Source: Pochonia chlamydosporia 170 (taxonomy: Eukaryota > Ascomycota > Sordariomycetes > Hypocreales > Clavicipitaceae). Taken from it: a stretch of 64,000 nucleotides of DNA. Under the pieces are notes generated by a model. The model did not search any database and was not told where the DNA came from. It saw only the letters and a list, made by a program, of their open reading frames with translations. This document shows, piece by piece, positions 44,798 to 57,300 of this stretch. Each line of letters begins with the position of its first letter. Position 1 is the first letter of the stretch. Made by a program: the position numbers and the translations under genes. The stretch is taken from NCBI RefSeq assembly GCF_001653235.2, contig NC_035794.1, forward strand, positions 1,798,001 through 1,862,000, written 5' to 3'.

Positions 44798-45752
44798 TTA
44801 TAGGGCAAGCAAGGCTGCAATGGCCACAGCGAGACAAGCTACACCAGCCACCGGACTGGTGAAATATCGAAGAGGACTCGATGAGATGACAGAAGTCGGT
44901 GAAGATGTAGGAGGTACCGTGGCACCGGTCTTCGAGGTCACGCCTGTCGGCGCAGAGACAGTTGCATTTGACGTCGCAAAAGGCACGGAGTTCGATTCAG
45001 TGGAAGCAGATACCGGCTTACTGGTGATGTTTTTCGCCCCGGAAGTGTGAGAAGCCGTCTCGGTAGAAGCAGAAGCTGACTCTGTCGAAACAGACCTCGA
45101 TTCAGTTGAACCAGACTTCGATTCCGTTGAAGCTGACTTGGACTCCGTTGAAACAGGCTTTGACTCCGTTGATGTTGGGGTTGAGGAGCTCGTTCCTACA
45201 CTTGTAACAGGACTGGAGGTGACATTACCACCGAATGCACCATTTGGAGTCACAGTGTTATCTGTTTTTATCGCAGCCGTCCTGTATGCATCAAGTGTAT
45301 CAGAGCCCTGATTAATCACACCTACCATGCCACCCTGGCAGTGTGAATCGACGGCACAATAAAAGAAGATGGGGTCCGTGTTCTCAATGGTTATCGAGAA
45401 GAAAGACTATTCGCACAACAATTAGCAAACGAAAAGACCACCATAATACATCGTCGTCTAGTATAAGTTCGCAAATATGGAAGAGTTGACAGCTAACCTC
45501 ATCACCGCTGGGCAAAAAGCCAGAGTAGAATCCTCCACTGGCGACTGGAGTGCAAGGCTTTGCAAAGTCACCGGCGACGACGCTGTGCATGGCATCGAAA
45601 TGGAATTCAACGATGTCTCCTTTGGCAGCTTTGATGTTATCCGGGGCATATCGAAGTCCGGTCCTGCCGACCTCTACTTTGATGATTGCTGCACCAGTTG
45701 GTCCAGCAGCAAAGAAGGCCAACAGGGCCATGTAAAGCTTTGTGAAACGCAT
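44798..45752 (-). CDS. GPI-anchored cupredoxin (extracellular serine-rich protein)
   Basis: Exons 45752-45498 and 45406-44798 (91-bp intron) give 287 residues. Signal peptide at about 1-21 (LYMALLAFFAAGPTGA). A plastocyanin-like domain follows with type 1 copper ligands: His in DAMHSVV, then FYCAVDSHCQGGMVG supplying Cys, His and Met. A Ser/Thr-rich stalk holds about six degenerate STESK/STESR units (nucleotide repeat in 45051-45180) and ends in a hydrophobic tail SPVAGVACLAVAIAALLAL, the pattern for GPI addition. Such proteins lie on the outer cell wall or membrane of filamentous fungi; electron transfer or copper binding at the surface is inferred. Start: the ATG giving MRFTKLY fits a signal peptide better than upstream GTG. 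Confidence 0.9.
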
Positions 45753-47233
45753 GTTTAAAGATTCAAAGATTTCTGAAACCACTTCTCGTTCAATATCTGG
45801 ATCAAATAATATAGTGGTATGCTTTACCTAGGGTCAGAATCAATGTCCCCATATGTTCAGTTATGACACCAGCACGATCTCAGCCTGTAAACGGATAGCA
45901 GCATATATAATCATTCAAGACCTCTAAATGACCTCCTTCCATTTCAATTCCTATACAACTTTCCTCCAGTGGCCAAAGGCTAGTTTATGCAATGCATCCA
46001 TCACTTCCCTCCGGTGTGGCTTCGTGGCGCCCAACACAATGGTTCGCGGCGTAGCAATGGCTCGTGGCGATTAATTTGGGCGAACCAACGATCGTGAGAG
46101 GACATGCTAGTTCGAAATTTACCTGATCAAGCTTTCTTTAAGCTGTGAGGTAAAGCAGGCACAACTGCCGATACGAGATATCGTAAGCCCCATGACGATA
46201 TTTACCGGTTGGGTGTTTTATGCGCTTCTCGCTGATGCATTTGCTTATCGATGCATACTCCACTGGTCGAATTGAATCATTTTGCCCGTGGAGATGTTCA
46301 TGTCGCTTTATGTTAAGACGAGGTAATTTAAGGTCAAATATGAAAGATGGGAATCGGTCTATACCTTACAACAACGCAAACTGGGACATTCCGACAAGAA
46401 AACAGCCACAATTATCATTCCGGGTAAGCCCAAGTCACTCGTAGCTTGGAAATGATGAAAAGTGTCGGATGTCAGCGAATTGGTGGGATACGTCAGATAT
46501 GGCGCTCCGCAAGCCTTTGGTCGACAGGTCCAATTGGGGGCATGGCTATGAAGCACATCATGAAGATTAAAGTTTGCGGTCAAGGGGGCCGGGCTCTATC
46601 AAGAACGGACAAATGGGTCATACCAAACGAATTATTAGTACTCTAGCAGTATGTCCAAAATCAGGATGCATATTCCGACGCGTCCGAACCAAGAGAGAAC
46701 TGCGATCGCACTTAGTGGAGAAGCCTTGCCATTTGTGTGCTTCAAGGTCGAATGAAACTGGAAAAGAGAGATTCACGGCGTAGACTGTATCATCTTGGCT
46801 ATTCAAGGCGGTTATATGCTAGTTCATCAAAAGCTACCAACATACGTCATAGCACTGATATATCTCCAGGGGGTATCTCTGACTGACCGACTGCGTTAAA
46901 ACCACCAGTGAGTGATGTTAAGTACTACCCGACAGTTCGAGGCTGTACAGGTGTTTCCGGATTCGACAACCTCATGAGACCAGCTTCTTCTTCTATTGGC
47001 ATGGTTCTGCCACAGCATGTATCCAACATTTTGGACTTTGTGCCAACATGGAAAGTAGATCAACCCAAGCTCTCGTCCACATTAGCGCCACTCCACCAAC
47101 ATGACTCACTTTCCAACCTGTTGACCTTACAACCATTTAGCAAGATACAATTACATGTCAACGGAAACCTCATCGCGAAAGATACCAACTCCAACACCAG
47201 TCATGGAGTTCACGCGCGGACGGTGAAGCGAAG
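45753..47233. promoter_or_regulatory. Divergent intergenic region, about 1.5 kb, with uORF
   Basis: Holds the promoters of the cupredoxin and of the Zn2Cys6 gene starting at 47234. A short upstream ORF, ATG at 47203 to TGA at 47224-47226 (seven codons plus stop), ends 7 bp before the main ATG. Such a placement could reduce translation of the factor if the transcript starts upstream of it. No other gene recognised. Confidence 0.45.
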
Positions 47234-48628
47234 ATGAGCAGCAATACATCCGCAACAGACTGCAAAGTTTGTGCCCGACGCAGGATTCGCTGTGACCGCA
47301 CAAGGCCGTCCTGCCTTAAATGTACGAAACGAAACATCGAATGCCCCGGCTACGGCCGGAATATCCGATGGGCAAATGCGGTAGCGGTGAGGGGCCGTTT
47401 CAAAGGGATGCAATATCCGAAGGAACAATCTCAGAACGACGGGTCTGACAAGTGGACGAAATCTGCAGCAACGATAGCCAAATTGGTCGCGGGGGCGCCA
47501 AACACTGGGGAAATTGAACGTTTGGTCTCTTACTATTCAAAGGAAATTGCCGGAAATATGATCTGGGTGGACTCGCCGTCCAACCCTTACAGACGGCTGG
47601 TCGTATCCAAGGCACAGTCGTCGCCGGTGATACTTCTCGCCATCATCGCCGTATCTGCTGAGCACAGGGGAGTTGGGAGTTTGGAACCGTCGCTCCTTGC
47701 ATTCGCTCCTAGGGCATGCGATATCGTCGTTTCAAAACTCACTCAAGAATTATCCAAAATCACAGACAGGTCAGAGAGCTTACAACCACGAGACATTTTG
47801 GATCTAGAAACTGTAGAATGGGTTCTCGCCTCAATGCTCATCCTCTCCAACTACGAATGTATTGGAGACACCTCAACGGCGTGGTGCTCACATCGGCTCG
47901 GCGCACGCCTTCTGGTGAATGCCTTTTCCGACTCTAGCGCTGAATCTAGCGAGCTGTTCAGATTTCTACGTGCTCAGTTTGGCATTCACGACGTCTTGGC
48001 TTCCACAACTACATGCCTGTATCTTGGTACAGATGGCGTGGTGCTTCCAAAGCAGGGAGACCCAGAGGCATTGCTGGCGGAATACATGAGACTTATTCAC
48101 CGGCTCACAGTCCTTGTAACAAATAAGACGACGCAGGATATACCGCCTCCAGCAGTTCTACGGATCGAGTTCGAAAATACCCGTGGCCTGACGCTTATGA
48201 ATGCGGCATCCTCAGCTGCTCTTGCAGGCGAGTCCGCTCGAGTGAGTTTCATTCAGCTGGTTGACGTTCATCATCTTGCAGCGCTGCTCTATGCGTATCG
48301 GTGTATATATGACTTCACATCCCAGGACGTTGAGGTTACACTCATAATGCAACAACTATTTGAGAAGCTTCAACACTGTGCATCCAACGATGCGCTGATT
48401 CAGCACTTGACCTGGCCGGTGTTCGTTGCCGGAACTGAGTGCTACGACTACGACGAAAAGCAGGATTTGGTATTAAAGTGGTATGGTGAGATAATCAGCA
48501 AGACCGGGTTTAAGAACTACGAAGTTGTGGTGTCGTTTCTGAGGCAATTGTGGGAAGAAAAGCCGGAGAGCTGGTTGGAAATGGCTAAAACTTGGGAACG
48601 AGACGGCAAGCCTTTGTTAGCGGTATAA
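47234..48628 (+). CDS. Zn2Cys6 transcription factor (Fungal_trans_2 type)
   Basis: An intronless frame of 464 residues. The zinc cluster is at the very N terminus: CKVCARRRIRC (10-20) then DRTRPSCLKCTKRNIEC, with CPGYG directly after, the hallmark of the Fungal_trans_2 class (ACR-2/UPC2-like). The remainder is helical with ERLVSYYSKEIAGNM, then a typical LLAIIAVSAEHR block and an end VVSFLRQLWEEKP. Length is usual for the class. A nuclear regulator. It is convergent with the PhyH-type dioxygenase, with 166 bp between stop codons; a regulator next to an accessory oxygenase suggests, but does not show, that one acts on the other. Confidence 0.9.
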   Translation: MSSNTSATDCKVCARRRIRCDRTRPSCLKCTKRNIECPGYGRNIRWANAVAVRGRFKGMQYPKEQSQNDGSDKWTKSAATIAKLVAGAPNTGEIERLVSYYSKEIAGNMIWVDSPSNPYRRLVVSKAQSSPVILLAIIAVSAEHRGVGSLEPSLLAFAPRACDIVVSKLTQELSKITDRSESLQPRDILDLETVEWVLASMLILSNYECIGDTSTAWCSHRLGARLLVNAFSDSSAESSELFRFLRAQFGIHDVLASTTTCLYLGTDGVVLPKQGDPEALLAEYMRLIHRLTVLVTNKTTQDIPPPAVLRIEFENTRGLTLMNAASSAALAGESARVSFIQLVDVHHLAALLYAYRCIYDFTSQDVEVTLIMQQLFEKLQHCASNDALIQHLTWPVFVAGTECYDYDEKQDLVLKWYGEIISKTGFKNYEVVVSFLRQLWEEKPESWLEMAKTWERDGKPLLAV

Positions 48629-48794
48629 TCCACGCAGCCCTTTCCATGCTTGGATACACAATAAAGATTTTATTGATAGTATCTGCGACGATCCCCATGA
48701 CCGGTGGCGATTCTACTTGGTGAAGGTAATTATTCGTCGCCTATGTGCAGCAACTCTTGTCCGCACCAGAGCAGATGGAGCAGCGCGGTATATC

Positions 48795-49746
48795 TCACCG
48801 CATTCCCTCCCCTTCAAAGTCATCGCCATACAAACCCTTGAGAGGATCATCAAGGTTAACCCAGCCCAAAAACGGCTTGCTCACCGAATACCCAATAAGT
48901 CTCTGCACATCCCGGGGATACTGTTTGATCTGCTCGGGGGAGTTTGCCAAGTACTGGTTTTCCTCCTGCGCAAATATTAGCAACAATAACAACACCGCAG
49001 CAGATATAACAAACCTGTCGAAGAAATCCCTTGGTCATGAAACAGCTGTACACGAGCCTCTCTTGATCCGTAGTGGTATTCGCACTCCCACCGTGGTAAC
49101 ATGAAGCAAGCATTATAAACGCGTCTCCCGGATCCAGCTCAGCATAGTAAGACAATGCCTCGTCCGGGCATCTGTCCATGCCCCAAAGATGCGATCCCGG
49201 AACAAAACGAGTAGCACCATTTGCTCGGGTTGTCTTCCTGCCAGCCACAAAGATACCCACACTGGTGTCCCTCCCAATGCGGTAGTCATGGTGGCTCTGC
49301 AACTCTGGCAGATTATTATGATGAATCGAGTCGTCACGGTGCAGCTCCTGACGCTTGGCGCCGGGGCCGATAGAGAAGACGATGGTGTTGCTCAGCTGAG
49401 GTTCCGAGACTGTACTGTCCAGCTGATAGCCGTACCAAGCTTTATAAGTCGAGGAGAGAAGTTGGGAGCAAATATTGCGGTAGAGTTTATTCGCAGGGAT
49501 GGCATCAGTAAAGGCACGGGACTTACCAACCAAGCCCATGACACGACGAGTTTCCGGGGGAAAGAAGTCGACTCCTTGCCAAGGTCGGTCAGCATCGATA
49601 TGTGGACGAACGTCTTTTTCAATTGTGTCGAGAATTTGACAATCGGTTATGAAGTTGCGGAGGATACAGCCGCCATTGCGGATGAGAGATGCTACAATCT
49701 CGTTTGCCGTGAGGGCTGGTGTGTAGTCAAATTCGTCTACCGGCAT
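48795..49746 (-). CDS. PhyH-type Fe(II)/2-oxoglutarate dioxygenase
   Basis: Exons 49746-49015 and 48965-48795 (48-bp intron, GTTTGT...GCGCAG) give 300 residues. The frame that reads through the intron ends with unrelated residues, while splicing gives EENQYLANSPEQIKQYPRDV and a WVNLDDP end that is common in fungal members. Iron ligands: HRD in ELHRDDSIHH and the distal His in SCYHGGS; an Arg for 2-oxoglutarate lies shortly after (QERLVYS). NGATRFVPGSHLW is the typical turn between them. Family members hydroxylate or desaturate metabolites; many sit in fungal secondary-metabolite clusters (FtmF/Fumonisin-type enzymes). Substrate unknown. The start ATG encodes MPVDEFDYTP. Confidence 0.88.
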
Positions 49747-50702
49747 TTTTAGCTTCAATAGATGGCTGTAAAAACAATGATAGGAAATGCGGGTTTGCTT
49801 CGATGTTCGGTCGCACTTATATACCGTTCAGACCCAGAGCGGTATGCGGAACCTACAGCGTGCTACGTGACTCCTTGCGGCACTTTAGAGTCATCTTTGG
49901 GAGCATTTTTCACTGTGACGGATCTTGACTTTTCCAGATAGAGTACCTCTTTAGCATCATGTCCAGATGCAGCATTTATTTGGAGAAGTGCCATGTCTGG
50001 TGGAAGATGGACAAATTCGGCACTAAAATGGAGAAGACTTCCCAAACGGGCAGTCGTTTGGAGAACGTCATCGGATTGTGACTAAGACATGAGACAGAAC
50101 AAATCCAACGCAGTGCCTTCAAGAAGAGATTTATTTTACCATTTTCTGAGGAAAAGAAGGCCTAATCTTGCTATCATAGACCGATCGTCGGCGTAGAAGG
50201 GAAAATTCCACACCCAGGCTAGGAAATATACCCGAGTTTGACTGCTGCTCTGACTCCCTTGACACACCTCTGGCTCGGTAAGTCTGTACTATCCGCCAGT
50301 TATCAATTGTAATTCCTTCAGAGCTACTCAAATGAAGAACTGAGCCTTCAGTAATGTCTTGAGCTTTTTATTTGTACTCTCTTTGGAGTGAGCTGCGTCT
50401 CCCATTGGAAGATGATGAACCTTGTAATAAATGTCACGCCCTAGACTGCAGGGAATTACAACACGAGACCTTTGAGCACGCCTAATCACAGCTGTAAACG
50501 ACCAGAAATTCTTTCTTGCCGCTTTGTTTGTTTGGGTGTGTCTGTGTGTGTGTTCTCGTTTTTTTGCTTGGCGTACGCATGTCCACGGAATTCATCATGT
50601 TGAAGTATTACTCATTGTCCATTAAGATGTATTTCATTATCTATCGTAAACTCTAATAAACGTGTCTATATTGCTTCTCAAGCATGTCGATCCGCAGCCC
50701 GC
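49747..50702. other. Intergenic, about 1 kb
   Basis: Promoter of the dioxygenase gene on the left and 3' end of the Ca2+-ATPase on the right. A GT-rich run (TGTGTCTGTGTGTGTG) lies at about 50535-50552. No gene recognised. Confidence 0.5.
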
Positions 50703-53700
50703 TCAGGCCGTCGAGCGCCCCTTTTCAACATCCGTCACCTCAAACACAGGCAACGGCTCATTCACCACAATAGCAGGCGCAGCCGACGATTCCCCCTTAC
50801 TTTCGACGCCATTCTCTGCCTCTTGCTCATCCCCCTCAGACTTCTTAGCCCTCTTGAACTTCCCCACGAAACGCGTCCATACCCTTCCCAAGGCGCGATA
50901 AACAACAACGACAGGCTTTCCCACGATTCCAGCAATCGTGCCGAACCACTCATCTGGGAACAAGCGCACCACAACAGCCCAAGGCAGACACATCAGCGCC
51001 ACAACGACCGAAATAGCCCACTGCGTGCTGTCCAGGCCGCCGGGGGTAATGCCGAAAGCCTTGCCACCCACGAATATAATGGCCACTTGGAGGCCAACCA
51101 TGAGAAAGTTGATAAAGATGAAGAATTTGTTGCGGTGCACGCCCTCGAGGATATTGAATTTGTTGTCCAGACGGCGGTTGTTGAATTCGTTGAAGATTTG
51201 CATCCACACAAAGGCGTTGAAGATAACGGTGTCGAGCTCGGTCTTTACAGAGGGGATGCTCACGTCGTAGTTTAGGATTTGGCCGCCCGCAAAGTAGAGT
51301 ATGAATGTGGCGACGAGCTGGAAGATGGACTGGCCGATGATCATTTTCCACATCTAGGGGGTGTTAGGAACGGCTGTGTAAGGAGTGGAAGGGGAGTGTA
51401 CGTACATTTGTGGTAATGAGAGGCGCCTTCTTGCCCTGAGGCAAACGGTCGAGAATCTTCTCGGTGGGGGGATCAGTGGCCAGTGCCAGGGCAGCGAATG
51501 TGTCCATGATGAGGTTGACCCAGAGAAGTTGGACGGCCCTGAGGACGGGTCTCATCTGTGGATCGTAGACGGCTGTGACGAAAGCGAGGATGACGGCGGT
51601 GATGTTGACGGTGATTTGGAACTATGACAAGTTAGTACTGACCGTTTCTGTAGGACTTAAATGAAACATACCTGGAGGAATTTCTGGACAGCATCGTTGA
51701 CAGCACGACCCCATTTTAACGCCGTGACAATGGATGTAAAGTTGTCGTCCATGAGCACAATAGCAGATGCTTCCTTGGCCACTTCTGTACCAGAAATACC
51801 CATGGAGAAACCAACATCTGCTGCCTTTAATGCAGGTGCGTCGTTGGTCCCATCACCAGTCACGGCCACAGTCTCGCCAAGTTCCTTCAGCTTAGTGACC
51901 AAAATCCGCTTATCCTCCGGAGAAGAACGCGCAAGAACCTGCAACTTGGGCAGAATAGCCTTCATATCAGGGTCCTTGAGCTTGCGGAAGACAGGGCCTT
52001 CCAAAATGACACCACCCTCCGTGTAGATGCCGCATTCCGTAGCGATAGCCTTTGCTGTGACAATGTTGTCGCCTGTTACCATGCGGGTCACCACGCCGGC
52101 GTGCTTGGCTTTCTTCACGGCTTCAGGTACACCTGGACGGACGGGGTCCTGGATACCCACAACACCGAGGAATACCAAGTCCTTGAGTAGGGAGGCGAAT
52201 GCGACGTGGCCGTCTTCCATTTCAGCCTGCGCGGGGGGCCATGATTCGTAGTCTTTGTAGATGAGGCCGATGGTTCGAAGGGAGTTGCTTGCGTATTGCT
52301 CGATCGTGGAGAGGAGATGTTGTCTCTTGGTGGGTGAGAGGTCTTCTTGGGTGAGAGACTCGGGATCAGCGATGAGGGAGCAGTAGCCGAGGAGGATTTC
52401 GGAGGCACCCTTGACGAGGAGGCGGTATCCGGTGTTGTTCGGGAGACGGATGACGGAGCCCATGCACTTCTTGCCAGAGTCAAAGGGGAACATGTGTACG
52501 ATGGTTTCGTTGGCGCGTGTCTCGGCGAGGGATTGCAGACCTAGATGGTCTTTGGCGAGTTGAAGCAGCGCAGTTTCCGTCTTGGAACCGATAAAAGTAG
52601 CTCGGCCGTCTTCCTCACCTTCAAAGGCGGTGGAGTTGATGGCGACAGACTGTGTGATGATGGCCTTGGTTTCAGGCGTGAGGGTAGATGCCCATTGGGA
52701 GATGGACTCTGTTTCAGATTTGGAGAAGCTGCCTGTGCCAAAGGTACCAGCTACAACTGTCATTTTGTTGGTCGTCTAGTAATGGTTAGCAAGGGGTCCG
52801 TTTCGACGGGAAGAAATTGGATTGTACATACCAAGGTACCGGTTTTGTCGGAGCAAATGGTCGTTGCATTGCCCATGGTTTCGCAAGCTCGAAGCATGCG
52901 AACCAAGTTATTCTCCTTGAGAAGTCTGGTGGTTGCAAATGCCAATGCGAGTGTAACAGCGAGAGGCAGACCCTCAGGCACGGCAACCACGATGATGGTA
53001 ATGGCAACGATGAGAATGTCCATGAAAGCAGAGGCCTTCAAAGCAGATGTACGGTGATCATTGGACAAACCCGCGACGAAGCGAAAGAGAAGAACGAGGA
53101 AGAGAATGCCGGCGGCGGCACTGCCGAGCTTGGCGATGGCGAGGGCCAGGCCTTCGAGCTTCTTTTGGAGAGGAGTAGCTTCGACTTCGGTGCGGACAGA
53201 CATCATGATCTTGCCAAAGGAGGAGTTTACGCCGACAGATGTGCATACAAAGGTTCCCATGCCTGAAGAACGGTTAGCATTGGGGTTTGCGAGGTGAGTT
53301 ATGTGTGTTACGTACCTTCAAGGACCTTGGCGCCAGAAATGATGAAAGGGTCCAAGTTCTTGGTGTCGTAGCCGGCTTCCAGCGCTTTCATGACTTGGTC
53401 GCCGCCAGTTTTCTTCAGCGCATCGGACTCACCAGTGGCAGACGATTCATCACACTTGACTTCGTGGCCGTCGATGAAGATGCCATCGACGGGCACCAAG
53501 TCACCCGGTTCCAGATGCAGGACATCGCCGACCAGAATCTCGTGAACGTTAATCATGAATGATTTCCCTGAGCGAATGACTTTGATCTCGCGATCTTCCT
53601 TTCTAGCATTCAACTTGACAAACGCCTTTTCCTTTTGCCAGTCGTTGAGAGAAGCCACAGCCGTGACGACAATAATGGCAACACAGATGGCCACACCCTC

Positions 53701-54366
53701 GACCCAATCGACAGGAGGCCCTTCACCAGGCTCTTGGTGCACGCCAAACGTTTCGTAGAGACCCAGGGCGAGGGAAATGACAGCCGCCACAGTCAGCAGG
53801 ATGAGGACTTTGTCGTTGTACGCATTCCACATGAGTTTCCACAGGGGCGTGGGCTTCTTCGCCGGCAGCACATTGCGCTTATACACGCGGACACGGTCGA
53901 CAAAGGATTCCGTTGAAGCAGCTTGATTGCCACCAGCTGCTTTTTCCTCGTGAACGCTGCTTAGGGCTGATTCTAGCACCGCCTGGTCAAAGGAGACTGT
54001 TTTCGGGGCGCTAGTTTCGTCAACGTTGAGGCCGCTGGTTGTATCTGTTTGCAGGCCCTTTGCGATGCCGCGCAGACCACCGAGGGCTTGGAAGGCAGCA
54101 AGGGATTTGGGATTCAGCAATTTGTTAAGCTGGCCGGGCGAGAAGGCGAAGGGGTTGTTTTCCACGCGGAAGTCGTCCTCGGTGCCTGGGTCTGGACGCA
54201 GCGCTTGGGAGAGTTCATCGCTGAAACTGGCGGTGCGGCTGGTTGCTGTTGGTGTGAGGAAGGGATTCGATGTGGCGGATGTGATTGTGTCTGAGGAGCT
54301 GAGAGCGCGAGGTCGTGTGTCGACTGCGAGGAGTGAGGATGACGACGGTTCCTTTTCCGCCGCCAT
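50703..54366 (-). CDS. P-type Ca2+-ATPase, Pmc1/PMCA type
   Basis: Exons 54366-53316, 53262-52832, 52775-51672, 51621-51406 and 51353-50703, total 1150 residues. It pumps Ca2+ out of the cytosol, in fungi usually into the vacuole. Motifs in order: LVPVDG and CDESSATGESD in the actuator domain, VPEGLPLAV in helix M4, the phosphorylation site CSDKTGTLT (Asp about 489), KGASE in the nucleotide domain, TGDGTNDAPALKAADVGFSMG, and M5-M6 with WVNLIMDTFAALALATD. The 80-residue Ser/Thr-rich start and charged C-terminal tail are family-like. Intron 2 falls directly after DKTGTL. All phases agree. Codon use is more C-biased than in the accessory genes to the left. Confidence 0.95.
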
Positions 54367-57300
54367 GATGGAGGGTGATGTCTGTTGTGACTTGACTCTT
54401 GTGAGTGGGAAGAAAGTTGTACCGATTGACGGGGTTGAGCGTCGAGAGATTTGATGGGTGCTGTTATAACGATGCGGCCATTTGCAGGGCGGGTGAGTGT
54501 ATGTATTATGTATCTGGAGTTGGCGATAGAGTTTTGGTAGAGTAAATTGAGTTGAAGTGATGCAGAGTCAAATGGTTCACGATGGATGGATTGGCAGCGA
54601 GGCCACACTCTAAATATCTACCAGCCTAGGAAGGCAGGGTGAAACTCTCTGGGCCGCCGATACGCAGGCAAAGTGAGGCAACCTGACGTTGAAAGGATTT
54701 GATTACATGGACATACGACGTACGTACCAAGCCAGGCGGTGCATCGAGAGGCTGAGTGGATTAATCGTGTCTGGTCAATTTCTTGTCCATGTTTGATCCG
54801 CCTTGCCTTGTTCATCTGCTCCTCTGCTCCTCTTGGTCCTCCTTCGACTCCTCCTTCGACTCCTCCTCATCACGGACACGGAAGTACCAGACGTGACATC
54901 CATTTCTCTGCGCACACCAGCCAGCTTCCATGTCACTCGGACTGCACACCTCCTCTTCATATTCTCTCCATGTCCTGTCCTATCCTGTCCTGTGCAGTAA
55001 ATGTCCACACTTTGTCCACTTTGCATCCGCCGGAACACATGGAATGGAGGCCAAACGAGGCGCAGCACGACTCAAAATTTTCCCTCACAGACTCTCCCAG
55101 CATCGTGCGACCCGAGCCAAGACTTTTGGCTTTCCCTCGTGCATTGCCTTCTCAATTAGCAGTTACCCGATCGGGAAGGTTTGGCAAAAGCGCTACCATC
55201 AACTTGACATTGAACTACTGCATGAACAAGTCGAGAGCTTAAAGTTCCCGTGTCCCAAGGCCCACCGAAAAGGTACATGCATTTTATTCCGCGTGGAGTA
55301 CAGAGTATGCTAAGTTATGGAGCAGAGAATCCAGGAGAATTAAGTTAAGCTTATCTCGGTGGCGTGCATATGAATCGCGCGCGAGCTGCATGATCAGCAG
55401 CCAGTTCAAATGTTGGGTTTCATTACAATGTCCACTTGGGCGAAGATTGACCGGGCCTGGACTTTGAACAACAACAAGACCAGACACCATTTGAACAGGA
55501 GGCGAGTGACATACGTACATGGGGTCTGGTTTATTGGCCCTCATCATCACGCACGGCAGACTTGGGCGGCAAATTTGCGAATTTTGTGTGGCTTTTGCTT
55601 CATGGTTCTTGGCGCCTGAGTGGCTTTGCGAGGCTTTGGATGCCGGCCAGCCACGAGTTTGTTTGAACTCTACGCTTACTGTACCATGTCAACCTACACA
55701 TCTACACGGTCAAGTACATCTTGTAGATGTTACAACTCATAGATGCGTGTACTACCTTGCCCAGCGGGTAGACTGCACTTGTACACTCGAAGCGCCGTGA
55801 TGCAGGCACAGCCTCCCATTCACACCCACCAGTTGACATGCTAAACCTATGACGGGCTGATGTTGTGTCACTATCGTGTTTAGGTTTGCCTTCCCGCCCC
55901 CAGCGTCAATCTATTCTGGAAACGGAATCACGCGGCAAGACTACCCCATCAGAATTGAAGTCTTGCAAAACTCGTGCCGCAGAGCGGATATGCCCGTTGC
56001 CGAGGTTTGCTACGTACATATCGGCCAGGCCTGTTGCATGTAGACCGCATCACTACAGAAACGTACTTACGGTGAACAATGTTGAAGCATTTTACGTCCA
56101 AAAAAGAGTTATCGCGGGTTAGGTGAGATGCTGTGCAACAATGTCGTACGACCTGGCTCAGAAGGTTCTGGAAAACAACTCTACACACTGAAGTTTCCTT
56201 TGCTCTTGCGGTTAATTTCAAACTTGACACTGGGTCCGTGTCATCAAAGCATCCTTGTTCCGGGCGTCTTTGGATCACGGAACAAACGTCTGACAAAGGC
56301 GAAGCAAACACCAAGAATCGAGGCTATCCTGGAACATTTTCGGCGTGGCTAACATCTCTTTTCCTTCGGCAAACCTTTTTCGTACCAGTATTGCGGTTAT
56401 CAGAGAATATTTCGGAACGGCACCTCGCATCTCTGCAGCCATCATGCGATTATCACGAGCGGTGAAGCTGAAAAACTCAATATTCACGACTTCTCGGCGA
56501 TAATGATTGAGGCTATGCTCCAGATTAGCCTGTATTCGCAAAATTTCAAGTAATTTCTCAGAGTTCCGGTGTAGTCGAGACCGTCATGTCGGCGATGAGA
56601 GCAACACACCCGTTAATTACGATGGAACGGCAAACACTTCGGAGCACTTCGGTTATGTGGTTTGCATATCGCCGTGAGGCAGTGCATGCGGGGGCCGACA
56701 TTGAAACGATCGAGGAAAAATTCCCGACATGAAGTTCATGATGCCATTTGCCTGTCATGTTTCGCGAATCTGCCAAAGTTGTCGCTCTGGTGAGGGGAAG
56801 AGGTGATGATGATGGCTTCAACGGTTAGCTGTGAGGCAGTGCAAGTGGGACTCTGGGGAAGCTAACCTTGCGACTATCATGATATAGGAAATTGGAAAAG
56901 AAAATATCGATACATTGCCGAGTTATTGTAACGGTTGATGATGGTTTGGAGGATCAAATCCTGCTGCCAAGCCAACGGAGAAGACGATATTTCCCCCAAC
57001 CCACCGTTTCTCTGGCGAAGGAGGCTGTGCAAACGGAATTTCTCGCGAAAATCCAAGGGTAGATCATCTTGAAAGAGCGGCAAGAGCCTGAATTACTCCT
57101 CCATCATCACGGTTTTTGGAGAGTGTATCGTCGAAGTTGGGGTTTTGGTCTCCACCGTGGTTGTGATGCGATGATCCATCGTAGGAAGGAAAAGGAACGT
57201 CAAATCACCTGGGTAAGTGGCGGCGGCTGTGCAACATGCAACGGAGCCATTTATCAAGGAGATGAGCCAAACATTTTGATGGCCGGTGACCAACGAGGGC

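Noticed and set aside
46908..47237. Forward frame of 109 codons overlapping the regulator start
   Set aside because: Begins at GTG, has no motif and ends within the ATGA of the real start; probably 5' leader.
50823..54454. Forward frames across the Ca2+-ATPase
   Set aside because: Antisense shadows of a conserved gene with C-biased codons.
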